DNA of 64,000 nt from positions 2,890,001-2,954,000 of the forward strand of contig NC_011772.1 in NCBI RefSeq assembly GCF_000021305.1, given 5' to 3'. Both the position numbers and the translations under genes were made by a program. Below are positions 27,454 to 35,006 of this stretch, one piece after another; position 1 is the stretch's first letter, and the number at the start of each line of letters is the position of its first letter. This stretch comes from Bacillus cereus G9842. GTDB taxonomy: Bacteria; Bacillota; Bacilli; Bacillales; Bacillaceae_G. The notes under the pieces were generated by a model. That model did not search any database, was not told the origin of the DNA, and saw only the letters and a list, made by a program, of their open reading frames with translations.

Positions 27454-29126
27454 TAACGAGAATGCTTTACAAATAGTTGAATTGCTTCTTGTGGTACATA
27501 GCACTTTCCATTACTCTCTACAATAATACTTCCTAATTCATACCCTTTACCATTGATACGAATTATATTTTTGTTACCAAATAGTTGTGCTTCTACTTTA
27601 TTATGTTTTACCACAAGTAACGGGTTTACTCCTTCGGTTTTGTCGGCTGTTACAGTTGCACCGATTTTCTTAAAGGCTTGCTCACTCTCTAAAAATATTT
27701 TATTCGTTACTTCTTCTAAGTTAAAGCCCATCGCTTTGGCCATCGTCTTCGCAATGTCTGTATTCTGGATTAAGCCTTCTGGTTTTTGAGGTCCATAAGA
27801 ATATAAGAATACATCCTCACCTGTATGTCCTCCTGTCGTAAAGCCGATATTTGCACGATTAGCCAATAATGTAGTAAGGATTCGTCCTACATCCATTTTC
27901 TTTTTTTCCGCTTTTAATTTTTCTTTTTCATCATGAGTTAGATTATCCAAACCGTATAGTTTAGCTACATCTTCTACATTTGATAAATCAGATTTCAGTT
28001 TATTTATAGTTCCTTCAAGTGTCATTTTCGCCTTTTTCAATGGATCAATGTATGCAGAAACCGGTGTAGTATTGTATCCTTTTGTCGTATTCCTATTCCC
28101 TATAGAGATGCCGCTGTTACCATGATCAGTTAAAGCGATAAGCATCGTATCCCCATCTTTCTTCGCAAATTGTAACGCCTTTGCTACCGCTTCATCAAAT
28201 GCCAATACATCGCTAATAATCCCAATCGGATCATTAGCATGAGCTGCCCAATCTGGCTTACTACCTTCTACGAATAAAAAAAAGCCATCTTTATCTTTTG
28301 ATAATGTTTGAATTGCTTTTTCTGTCATTTGAGAAAGTGTCGGTTGTTCTGGATTTGTTGCTATACGATCCATATCAAACGCAAGAGCATGATGTGAGAA
28401 AGAGCCCCAAATTTTATTAGATTTGGAGTTCAATAACGCATCTTTCGTTTCAACAAAATCGTATCCTTTGTCTTGAATCACCTTTACTAAATTTTCACCA
28501 TCTTTTCGGATTCCATTACTTTTTATAGGTAGAAGCGCCGCTTTTCCCCCGCCTAATACGACATCTATATTTTGATATACTTGCTGCTTCGCAATTACGT
28601 TAAATTGCTTGCGATTGACATGGTGAGCTGAGAATCCCGCCGGAGTAGCATGCTGAATTTCAGATGTAGCAACAATTCCCGTTGCACGACCAGTACGTTT
28701 TGCACCTTCTAATACGTTTGCGACCGGCCGTAACTTGTCCTCTTCTTTTATTGGCTTTAAGCTAGGTGAATTTACAATAGAAGGTAGTACACCTACATAT
28801 CCTGAATTCGATTTATTTCCAGTTGCTAATGCTGTTGCTGCTGGCGCTGAGTCTGTAATAGCTGATTCCGCCGAAAACGTACGAACACCTCCTGTTACAA
28901 TTTGATCTAACGTAAGCGGTGCCCCTTTATACCAGCGAGCCAATGTTGTCGCCGTTGAACTAGTCCCGTCCATAACCATCATAATTATATTTTTAGGCTG
29001 ATGTTCTACTTTTTTCACCTTAGCTTTGGCCGCATGATAATTCATCATACTTTCCGTACTTAATACGCTTACTATTATAGCTGCCACTAATAGCAACTTT
29101 TTTATCTTCACACCATAATTCAACAT
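27453..29126 (-). CDS. secreted alkaline phosphatase
   Basis: 557-residue PhoA-type (metal-dependent) phosphatase. An N-terminal signal segment (KKLLLVAAIIVSVLSTESMMNYHAA) precedes NIIMMVMDGTSS and the nucleophile motif TDSAPAATALATG. Zinc/magnesium ligands follow in EGSKPDWAAHAND, LTDHGNSG and TTGGHTGEDVFLYSYGP. The last ~70 residues resemble a copper-amine-oxidase-like stalk domain (NIIRINGKGYELGSIIVESNGKCYVP), which may bind the cell wall. The usual Asp-His in TDH is kept. The ATG at 29126 follows GGAGGAAC. I see no clear Pho box upstream. Phosphate scavenging is the family role. Confidence 0.88.
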   Translation of the reverse strand: MLNYGVKIKKLLLVAAIIVSVLSTESMMNYHAAKAKVKKVEHQPKNIIMMVMDGTSSTATTLARWYKGAPLTLDQIVTGGVRTFSAESAITDSAPAATALATGNKSNSGYVGVLPSIVNSPSLKPIKEEDKLRPVANVLEGAKRTGRATGIVATSEIQHATPAGFSAHHVNRKQFNVIAKQQVYQNIDVVLGGGKAALLPIKSNGIRKDGENLVKVIQDKGYDFVETKDALLNSKSNKIWGSFSHHALAFDMDRIATNPEQPTLSQMTEKAIQTLSKDKDGFFLFVEGSKPDWAAHANDPIGIISDVLAFDEAVAKALQFAKKDGDTMLIALTDHGNSGISIGNRNTTKGYNTTPVSAYIDPLKKAKMTLEGTINKLKSDLSNVEDVAKLYGLDNLTHDEKEKLKAEKKKMDVGRILTTLLANRANIGFTTGGHTGEDVFLYSYGPQKPEGLIQNTDIAKTMAKAMGFNLEEVTNKIFLESEQAFKKIGATVTADKTEGVNPLLVVKHNKVEAQLFGNKNIIRINGKGYELGSIIVESNGKCYVPQEAIQLFVKHSR

Positions 29127-29317
29127 GATTGTTCCTCCATAAACTTTGCATTCATTTAAATACACCTTATTTCCTTTTCCATTCCAAAACCTACATATGT
29201 TTTATTAGTTCCCAATTCTCATAAAGCTAACAATAGTTACCTTCTCTTTCTTTAATTAAATATCGGTATGTTTCATCTATCTTATAAAAAAGATTTAGCA
29301 TTCTTTTCATTAATTAC

Positions 29318-29375
29318 TTGTTTAACAATAAATCCTCGATTAAAAGAAATAAAAATTTATTGTTAAACAATAAAT
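29318..29375 (+). promoter_or_regulatory. tandem operator upstream of the DUF2975/Xre pair
   Basis: The 16-mer TTGTTTAACAATAAAT (29318-29333) recurs with one change as TTGTTAAACAATAAAT (29360-29375), 42 bases apart, about four helical turns. The second copy is embedded in a 21-base palindrome (29355-29375) that would cover a -35 (TTGTTA). The following gene pair includes an Xre-type regulator, so autorepression is likely. Confidence 0.65.
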
Positions 29376-29419
29376 TTCATGTTAAATTAATAAGATATTA
29401 AATAAATGAGGTGCTTTTT

Positions 29420-29902
29420 ATGAAACAAGGATCCACACTCTTTTTAAAGACCGTTGTGATTCTGATCGGAATCCCTGTTCTTGCTATGTGCATTTTTTTA
29501 GTCCCTAAAATAGGAAATTTCGCCGCAGAATTATATCCAGATATTGCATATATTAAATATCTTGTATTTATCAACTTATACGCAACAGCACTACCTTATT
29601 ACTTCGCACTGTACCAAACATTTAAGCTTTTAAACTATATTGATAAAAACAACGCATTTTCAGAGTTATCTGTTAAATCTTTAAAAAATATTAAGTACAG
29701 CGCATTGGCAATTAGTGTATTATATGTATTAGGTATGCCACTTTTCTATCTTGTGGCAGAGAGAGATGACGCCCCTGGCATTATTATTATCGGAATGATT
29801 ATGATTTTTGCTTCAATGGTAATCGCGGTCTTTGCTGCCGTTCTCCAAAGACTATTAAAAGATGCTATAGATATAAAATCAGAAAATGATTTAACGGTCT
29901 GA
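29420..29902 (+). CDS. DUF2975 membrane protein (YoaS-like)
   Basis: 160 residues with four hydrophobic segments: TLFLKTVVILIGIPVLAMCIFLV, YLVFINLYATALPYYFALYQTF, YSALAISVLYVLGMPLFYLVA, IIIIGMIMIFASMVIAVFAAVL. This matches the DUF2975 family, which is regularly paired with a small Xre-type regulator as here (10-base gap). Function unknown; the pairing suggests a membrane partner of the regulator. The ATG at 29420 follows GAGGTG. Confidence 0.82.
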   Translation: MKQGSTLFLKTVVILIGIPVLAMCIFLVPKIGNFAAELYPDIAYIKYLVFINLYATALPYYFALYQTFKLLNYIDKNNAFSELSVKSLKNIKYSALAISVLYVLGMPLFYLVAERDDAPGIIIIGMIMIFASMVIAVFAAVLQRLLKDAIDIKSENDLTV

Positions 29903-29912
29903 GGTGAATAAT

Positions 29913-30128
29913 ATGGCAATTATCATTAATATTGATGTAATGTTAGCGAAAAGAAAAATGAGTGTAACAGAGCTTTCGGAGAAGGTTGGAATTACAATGG
30001 CTAACCTTTCTATTTTGAAAAACGGAAAAGCAAAAGCAGTTCGGTTTTCAACTTTAGAAGCAATATGTAAAGCATTAGAATGCCAACCGGGTGATATTTT
30101 AGAATATCAACCTGAAGAAACCGAATAA
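29913..30128 (+). CDS. small Xre/Cro-type regulator (YozG-like)
   Basis: 71 residues, essentially a lone helix-turn-helix: DVMLAKRKMSVTELSEKVGITMANLSILKNGKAKAVRFSTLEAICKALECQPGDILEYQP. This is the compact HTH_26-type regulator typically encoded with DUF2975 proteins. GAGGTG overlapping the previous stop serves as ribosome binding site for the ATG at 29913. It probably binds the tandem operator at 29318-29375. A strong terminator ends the pair. Confidence 0.88.
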   Translation: MAIIINIDVMLAKRKMSVTELSEKVGITMANLSILKNGKAKAVRFSTLEAICKALECQPGDILEYQPEETE

Positions 30129-30160
30129 AAAGAGTCCTTCATACGAGAAGGACTCTTTTT
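30127..30160. terminator. bidirectional terminator after the Xre gene
   Basis: AAAAAGAGTCCTTC pairs perfectly with GAAGGACTCTTTTT between convergent genes. Confidence 0.92.
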
Positions 30161-30168
30161 ATTACACA

Positions 30169-30480
30169 TTACGGCGCAAAACTAATTTGACCAGTAAACA
30201 ATAGGATAATTGCTATGATCCAAAATATAAAAAATGATGAGGACAGTATTAATGAAAGAATAGCAATTCCCTTCTTCTCTGTTCTTTTCGTCATTGTGAT
30301 TATTGAAAGCATGATACCTACACCTGTCAGGGCAATTGTAATATAATCTCCAACTATATTACCTGCATTCGCTATCCTTGTTGGCGTTATAAACACGAAT
30401 AGAAAACACAAAATACCGATGAGTAAAGATATATAGCTTATTATACTGTACTTCTTTTTAGGAACTATTTCTGTTTTCAT
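30169..30480 (-). CDS. small membrane protein, unknown function
   Basis: 103 residues with three hydrophobic segments: YSIISYISLLIGILCFLFVFI, VGDYITIALTGVGIMLSIITM, GIAILSLILSSSFFIFWIIAIILLF. The basic N-terminus (MKTEIVPKKK) predicts a cytoplasmic start. The family is not recognised with confidence. A GGGTGGGG-like purine stretch precedes the ATG. Single gene, converging on the Xre pair. Confidence 0.6.
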   Translation of the reverse strand: MKTEIVPKKKYSIISYISLLIGILCFLFVFITPTRIANAGNIVGDYITIALTGVGIMLSIITMTKRTEKKGIAILSLILSSSFFIFWIIAIILLFTGQISFAP

Positions 30481-30550
30481 ACTAACCCCACCCCTTCTAT
30501 ATAGCTATGAGTTCATATTAACACGAATAACCATAATTTGGTTAAAACAT

Positions 30551-30582
30551 AAAAAAGATAAAGTGGACGCTATCACTTTATC
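30551..30582 (-). terminator. hairpin with T run on the minus strand
   Basis: GATAAAGTG pairs with CACTTTATC, followed on the minus strand by TTTTTT. It lies directly after a short coding-like remnant (30596-30661). Confidence 0.7.
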
Positions 30583-30595
30583 CTTCAGTTTATTT

Positions 30596-30661
30596 CTATC
30601 TAACAATTAACCTGGCTACTTCTTTAATAAAGATGGACGGACATTCTTTAACTCCTAGCAA
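30596..30661 (-). pseudogene. possible 3'-end remnant of a gene
   Basis: Between two terminator hairpins, a minus-strand frame reads LLGVKECPSIFIKEVARLIVR and stops at 30596, 14 bases before a terminator. The residue mix looks like a natural helical C-terminus, but the frame is closed upstream and no start is present. It may be the tail of a deleted gene. The evidence is only composition and terminator placement. Confidence 0.25.
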
Positions 30662-30703
30662 TTTTTATATACAGAAAATAAAATGAAATAGTTCTAAAAA
30701 ATA

Positions 30704-30737
30704 AAGACTGTACCTTTAAAATGAAATATACAGTCTT
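30704..30737 (-). terminator. terminator of the HAD-kinase-GNAT-VOC run
   Basis: AAGACTGTA pairs with TACAGTCTT, with a T-rich minus-strand tail, 16 bases past the HAD gene stop. Confidence 0.75.
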
Positions 30738-30752
30738 AAATACTAACTTATT

Positions 30753-31331
30753 TTATAAAGAAAACTCTCTATTTATCACTACCTTAAAAAACTCCGAGTG
30801 ATGTGATAAAGAATAATCCGCTACATCACAATTACCTTGAAACATACATGTTGAAATACCTAATTCTTTTGCAGGTAATAAATCTAATTCTCTATCTCCA
30901 ATAGCTAAATCAATATTGTATTTTTTATGCAGATGATTATAAGCCAAAGAGTTCGGCTTTCGAGGAAAGCCATCGTCAATTGTAACCATATCTACGAAGT
31001 ATTTTTCCCAGCCGTAATATTTTAAAATGGCCATAACCCCTTTCCTATGTTTATGGGTCATAATCACATTTTTATTTGCAAATTTCAAAACCTCTTCGAC
31101 ACCCGCAAAAGGTTCCATATCTTTTGGAGTAAATTTCCCCTTCAAAACTTTAATTTTTTCTTCCTGCTCGCATGAAATATTATAATATTGAATTGCATGA
31201 GAGTATGATATTTTTAAGTTTTTGTATATTTCTTGTTTTTCTACTGAATCACCTAATATTTCAGAAAGCATCATTGTATATGCAGGATACGTATCAAATA
31301 ACGTCCCATCAAAATCCCATAAAATATTCAT
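30753..31331 (-). CDS. HAD family hydrolase
   Basis: 192 residues with HAD motif I LWDFDGTLFDTYPAY, motif II VIMTHKHRKG (Thr in place of Ser), and motif IV region DLAIGDRELDLLPAKELGI. A helical cap lies between motifs I and II, as in phosphoglycolate-phosphatase-like subfamily IA enzymes. Substrate unknown. The ATG at 31331 is chosen over GTG 31340 by its spacing to GAAGGTG. It is the last gene of a same-strand run with a nucleoside-kinase-like gene and a GNAT gene. Confidence 0.8.
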   Translation of the reverse strand: MNILWDFDGTLFDTYPAYTMMLSEILGDSVEKQEIYKNLKISYSHAIQYYNISCEQEEKIKVLKGKFTPKDMEPFAGVEEVLKFANKNVIMTHKHRKGVMAILKYYGWEKYFVDMVTIDDGFPRKPNSLAYNHLHKKYNIDLAIGDRELDLLPAKELGISTCMFQGNCDVADYSLSHHSEFFKVVINREFSL

Positions 31332-31354
31332 TCTATTCACCTTCTATTTTCAAA

Positions 31355-31936
31355 TCATTCAATGACTAAATCCGCCCTATCCTTCGGCAATTCCATTTCT
31401 AAGTAATAATCCTCTGCTTTCCAATACCTATTTTCAAACTTTGAAAGGTTTTTCTGCGTTTTTTCACTCTCACGTAGAAACCTTGTCTCTCTTGGACAGT
31501 CCAAATAGACCATATAATGAAAGAAATCTCTCCATTCTTTTCGCTGTAGAAAGACTCCTTCAATAACAATTACGCCTACAATAGGAATCTGTACTTTTTT
31601 CATTTCACATGAGTCTGTTTCCTCTTGATAAAAAGGCAAAGTCAGTTTTGTCTCATGTTGTAACTTCTGAAAAAACTTCTGCCTCAAGTATGGAATATCC
31701 CACTGTAAACAATAATACTCATACCATTCTTCATATCCTGTATGATAGCGTTTATTACGCTCCACTATGTGATCATCAATATGAAAAATATGAAACGGAA
31801 TGCCTTCTTGTTTCATATTTTCTTTTAAATTTGCTACGAATGTTGTTTTTCCAGATCGACTTAAACCATCTATACCTAAAATGAATCTATTTTCCCTATG
31901 CTTCTTCATAATCTTTATAAGTTCGTTTGTGCTCAT
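31355..31936 (-). CDS. uridine-kinase-like P-loop kinase
   Basis: 193 residues with Walker A GIDGLSRSGKTTF and the uridine-kinase-like order: FHIDDHIVERNKRYHTGYEEWYEYYCLQWD, then VIVIEGVFLQRKEWRDFFHYMVYLDCPRETRFLRESE. It probably phosphorylates a nucleoside or related small molecule. The start overlaps the GNAT stop by one base (TAATG), so translation is coupled. AGAAG precedes the ATG. Annotation as true uridine kinase would be too strong. Confidence 0.8.
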   Translation of the reverse strand: MSTNELIKIMKKHRENRFILGIDGLSRSGKTTFVANLKENMKQEGIPFHIFHIDDHIVERNKRYHTGYEEWYEYYCLQWDIPYLRQKFFQKLQHETKLTLPFYQEETDSCEMKKVQIPIVGVIVIEGVFLQRKEWRDFFHYMVYLDCPRETRFLRESEKTQKNLSKFENRYWKAEDYYLEMELPKDRADLVIE

Positions 31937-32478
31937 TACTTCTTCCACTCTTCTTTTAATAAAGAATATAAAATAGTATCATGAGCAACTCCATTTTGAA
32001 TCATATGTTTTCGAAGTAATCCTTCTTCTTGAAACCCTGCTTTACTTAATAATTTTTGAGAAGCTTTATTTTCTACATATACAACAGCAGCAATTCTTAT
32101 AAGTTGCAATGTTTCAAACCCGTAAGCTAAAATCGCCTGTAACGCTTCCGTTGCGTACCCTTGTCCCCAATATGTATCATCTAATTCATAACCAATTTCA
32201 GCTCGTCTATGATGATTGTTAATTAAATGAAATCCACACGTCCCAATTAATTGGCCCGTCCCTTTTTTCTCGATTCCCCAGCGAAATACACTTCCTTCTT
32301 CATAACGATTTTTAAACGTTTGAATCGTTGTTTTCGCTTGCTCAATATTTTGGAAAGAATCCATTCCGAAATAACGTATAACAGATTCTTTCGAAAAATA
32401 ACGGAACATCGTTTCCGCATCTAATAGTGTAAGTTCTCTTAAGAATAAACGTTCTGTTTCTAGTTTCGGAAATCCCAT
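31936..32478 (-). CDS. GNAT N-acetyltransferase, RimJ/RimL type
   Basis: 180 residues. The start FPKLETERLFLRELTLLDAETMFRYF is typical of the RimJ/RimL group, with the acetyl-CoA loop ELDDTYWGQGYATEALQAILAYGFETLQLIRI and the C-terminal NKASQKLLSKAGFQEEGLLRKHM. It would acetylate an amino group on a protein or small molecule; the target is unknown. Coupled to the downstream kinase by a one-base overlap. Confidence 0.85.
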   Translation of the reverse strand: MGFPKLETERLFLRELTLLDAETMFRYFSKESVIRYFGMDSFQNIEQAKTTIQTFKNRYEEGSVFRWGIEKKGTGQLIGTCGFHLINNHHRRAEIGYELDDTYWGQGYATEALQAILAYGFETLQLIRIAAVVYVENKASQKLLSKAGFQEEGLLRKHMIQNGVAHDTILYSLLKEEWKK

Positions 32479-32492
32479 CTCTCTTTCTCCCT

Positions 32493-32876
32493 CTATTCTA
32501 ATGAACTACAAATTTCAATATAATTTCCATCTGGATCAGCAATGTAAGAAATTGTTTGTCCCCACGGTTTTACAATAGGTTCAACTAAAATCTTAATACC
32601 TTGTTCTCTAAATTGCTCAATCGTTTCTTGTACATTCTCAACAACGAATCCTAATTCGAAATGAGAAGACTGTAATTCACCTTCTGTAAGCGGTAGTCCT
32701 GTTAATTCTTTCACATCTTGCCGCGTATTCATCGCTAAAATGGTAGTTCCAGTATTAAATTCAATATATGTACCGTGCTCTGCTTTTATAGGTAACTGTA
32801 AAATATCTTTATAGAATTTTAAACATTCCTCAAACTTTTCTACATATAAAATGATGTACTTCATTTTCAAATCCAT
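32493..32876 (-). CDS. VOC (glyoxalase-fold) family protein
   Basis: 127 residues: MKYIILYVEKFEECLKFYKDILQLPIKAEHGTYIEFN, then HFELGFVVENVQETIEQFREQGIKI and the end ISYIADPDGNYIEICSSLE. A central His and terminal Glu suit the VOC metal site. The substrate is unknown. The ATG at 32876 follows GGGGG at 7 bases. It precedes the GNAT gene by 14 bases and is probably co-transcribed with it. Confidence 0.78.
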   Translation of the reverse strand: MDLKMKYIILYVEKFEECLKFYKDILQLPIKAEHGTYIEFNTGTTILAMNTRQDVKELTGLPLTEGELQSSHFELGFVVENVQETIEQFREQGIKILVEPIVKPWGQTISYIADPDGNYIEICSSLE

Positions 32877-32951
32877 TTTACATCCCCCTTTATATCTACC
32901 CCTAAAATTTCGACAAAAGTCTCATAAAAACCTTGTTCTTTGTAGTAATGA

Positions 32952-33045
32952 GCAAAAAAAATGAGGCCGATTTCTCGGCCCCCCAGCTTATTGGCATAAA
33001 ACAGGAGATTTGGTTTGGACATAACCAGTTCGTACTTTTATTATA
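32952..33045 (-). ncRNA. candidate small RNA or leader of the VOC operon
   Basis: On the minus strand a -10 (TATAAT, plus 33040-33045) with a weak TTTAAA -35 seventeen bases upstream would start a transcript near 33033. About 60 bases later a GC-rich hairpin (GGCCGA/TCGGCC, 32965-32980) and eight T follow. The transcript of about 80 nt would end before the VOC gene start at 32876. It could be an independent sRNA or an attenuated leader. A 47-codon frame also crosses it, overlapping the VOC start region, but this looks incidental. Confidence 0.35.
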
Positions 33046-33157
33046 TTTTATTTTTTCTGAATTTTAAATACATTAAACACCTATTTATATTGAGAAAGTT
33101 TTTTGCTTGCATAAAATTAAAGAGTTTAAGAAATGATACAAATGGAGGTGTATACAT

Positions 33158-33403
33158 ATGGAACCAATGCTATGTCCAAGTTGTAAAACGAACCGTACTC
33201 GCTTTAATATTCTTGAGCAACAAGTAAAACCAGTCAAATTAAATCCACAAACTGGTCAAGTAGAAGAAGAATATACAAATGACACGATGAATGCTTTTCA
33301 TATGGCCTATCAAGGACCTACTTATCGCGTCCAATGCGCTGTATGTGGGCTTGTTGAAAACCCAGAACAATTTATTAAACCTGCTCAAAATCAGTCTTTC
33401 TAA
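33158..33403 (+). CDS. small zinc-ribbon-like protein
   Basis: 81 residues with two CxxC knuckles: MLCPSCKTN at the start and VQCAVCGLVE near residue 60, spaced as in a zinc ribbon. The middle is acidic and likely flexible. No function recognised; it may bind nucleic acid or a protein partner. GGAGG lies 12 bases before the ATG. Single gene followed by a good terminator. Confidence 0.72.
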   Translation: MEPMLCPSCKTNRTRFNILEQQVKPVKLNPQTGQVEEEYTNDTMNAFHMAYQGPTYRVQCAVCGLVENPEQFIKPAQNQSF

Positions 33404-33416
33404 TAAAAACATTATT

Positions 33417-33455
33417 ATCCCTTATAGAAATAGATTTTTCTATAAGGGATTTTTC
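33417..33455 (+). terminator. terminator of the zinc-ribbon gene
   Basis: ATCCCTTATAGAAA pairs perfectly with TTTCTATAAGGGAT, then T run. Confidence 0.92.
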
Positions 33456-33550
33456 CGTTTAATAACTTAATTAAAAATGTGTTTCTTCCTTATTATATGT
33501 TAAACTTCGCACTCTTTTAGAAATGTTTACATAAGAGAGGTAAAACAAAC

Positions 33551-33838
33551 AATAAAAAGATAACGCTTCCATCAATATTTCTACTATTAACTTGTCATAT
33601 AGTCATCTTTTACTTTTGGATCTTCGATTGGGAGAAAATAACGATTCCTTACGATCTAACAATATGGATTGTTTCTACTATTTGTAGTCTTTTACTTTAC
33701 TACCATTTTTAAAATCAAAAATCTAATAAATTAATATTAATTGCTAGTTCGTTATTGTTGATTATTTCTTCTTCATTTATGATTTTTTTAGGTGTTGTTA
33801 CTGATATTATCTTTGTAACTGTTAGTTCTATGAATTAA
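33551..33838 (+). pseudogene. decayed small membrane-protein gene
   Basis: Behind a GAGAGG site the frame from 33551 reads NKKITLPSIFLLLTCHIVIF, then a second hydrophobic stretch (LTIWIVSTICSLLLYYHF). It meets TAA at 33710 and then continues in the same frame through LILIASSLLLIISSSFMIFL to a stop at 33836-33838. No start codon precedes it: ACAAACAATAAAAAG stands where ATGAATAAAAAG would be expected, and TAA at 33710 is one change from AAA. The original would be a 95-96-residue protein with three helices. Two independent lesions argue for decay. Confidence 0.6.
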
Positions 33839-33947
33839 AAAGTTGGTCTTTTATTATATAAAAAAGAATGAACAAAAAATATATATATAGAAATTAGAGA
33901 AGTTGATTCCCATCAATATATATCTTCTCTAAGAATATCACTCTTTG

Positions 33948-34475
33948 TTAAAATATTTCCTTTTTTAACTTTTTAATCTTCCTAAATAAATTAATAAACG
34001 CATATAAATATATACAAACTAAAAACCCTACCATACCTTTATATAATCCTGATTCTGATACTCCAAGAAAACATAAGTAAAGCACTGGAATTAACATTAC
34101 AAACATAATTGCAACGAACTGTATCAATTCAACAAGTTTTTGTATCTTCGTTTCTTTGTCTGAATAAATATCAGGTAACTCATTTTCCTCTTCTACTTCT
34201 TTACAAAAGTAATTCCACTTCGCAAAACTCGTTACATGTTTCCAACCACACATTTCATATATTTCGATATATTCTTTTTGTTTTTCTGTCGAATCCTTAT
34301 ACTCTAATCTAAAGTCTGCTTTATATACTACATCTTTCGGCTCAGTTTTCTTAAACCTATACATTACGTTATACTTTTGTAACGCCCAGCCTTGTTGATG
34401 CATTTTACGTAAATACGCTTCTTCTTTTTCTAAGCTCCATACTGCGAAAGGTTTGAATATCTTCTTTGTCTCCAT
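33948..34475 (-). CDS. DUF2812 membrane protein
   Basis: 175 residues. The N-terminal soluble part (FKPFAVWSLEKEEAYLRKMHQQGWALQKYNVMYRFKKTEP..YEMCGWKHV) is the DUF2812 signature; two C-terminal helices follow (VAIMFVMLIPVLYLCFLGV and GFLVCIYLYAFINLF). DUF2812 genes are commonly co-transcribed with a PadR regulator, as here with a 7-base gap. Function unknown; a membrane-stress or envelope role is only a guess from context. Confidence 0.85.
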   Translation of the reverse strand: METKKIFKPFAVWSLEKEEAYLRKMHQQGWALQKYNVMYRFKKTEPKDVVYKADFRLEYKDSTEKQKEYIEIYEMCGWKHVTSFAKWNYFCKEVEEENELPDIYSDKETKIQKLVELIQFVAIMFVMLIPVLYLCFLGVSESGLYKGMVGFLVCIYLYAFINLFRKIKKLKKEIF

Positions 34476-34482
34476 CTTCCAT

Positions 34483-34800
34483 TCACTCCCCTAATATACT
34501 GTTTCCATTCTTTACAGACCGCTGTAATCTGTTGTACTCCAGTTCCAGCACTTCTCTCCCAAACGGCGTTAACTCATAGCACTTCTTTCTATCTGTAGAG
34601 GCAACTTCAACAATTAACTTCTCTTTTAGTAACTTCGTCGTATTCCCGTATAAAGTACCAGGACCAAGCTTTACTTCCCCATTTGTCATCTCTTCTACCA
34701 TTTGCATAATTCCATATCCGTGCATTGGTTTCACTAGTGATAACAGTATGTAATATGTCGCCTCAGTTAACGGAATATATTTTTGCGCCTTCGCATTCAT
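34483..34800 (-). CDS. PadR-family transcriptional regulator
   Basis: 105 residues with the PadR winged helix: PLTEATYYILLSLVKPMHGYGIMQMVEEMTNGEVKLGPGTLYGNTTKLLKEKLIVE..KKCYELTPFGREVLELE. It begins behind GGAGG at ideal spacing. It should repress its own operon with the DUF2812 gene. The leader holds a cluster of GATRYATC sites. Confidence 0.9.
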   Translation of the reverse strand: MNAKAQKYIPLTEATYYILLSLVKPMHGYGIMQMVEEMTNGEVKLGPGTLYGNTTKLLKEKLIVEVASTDRKKCYELTPFGREVLELEYNRLQRSVKNGNSILGE

Positions 34801-34812
34801 TATAACTACCTC

Positions 34813-34860
34813 CGATGCATCGCCTTATGATATATCGACTTGCGATACATCATATATCGA
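34813..34860. promoter_or_regulatory. cluster of GATRYATC operators before padR
   Basis: Copies are CGATGCATCG (34813-34822, perfect palindrome), TGATATATCG (34828-34837), CGATACATCA (34843-34852) and an overlapping ATATATCGA ending at 34860. The first three are 15 bases apart. PadR proteins bind such dyads at their own promoters; the match to this regulator is inference. Confidence 0.55.
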
Positions 34861-35006
34861 TATTGTATAATCATATTCCAAAATATGCAAGAGTAATTTA
34901 ATAATTAAATATCCATTTCTTTGAATTAAAAAACCATACAAATTTTCTGAATAATTTGTTAAAATATAGAAATATTAGCTCTTTTATAATGAAAGGAATG
35001 GTACAT

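Noticed and set aside
32886..33022. 47-codon minus-strand ORF through the hairpin before the VOC gene
   Set aside because: It runs through a GC-rich terminator-like stem and the VOC ribosome site; no ribosome site of its own was seen.
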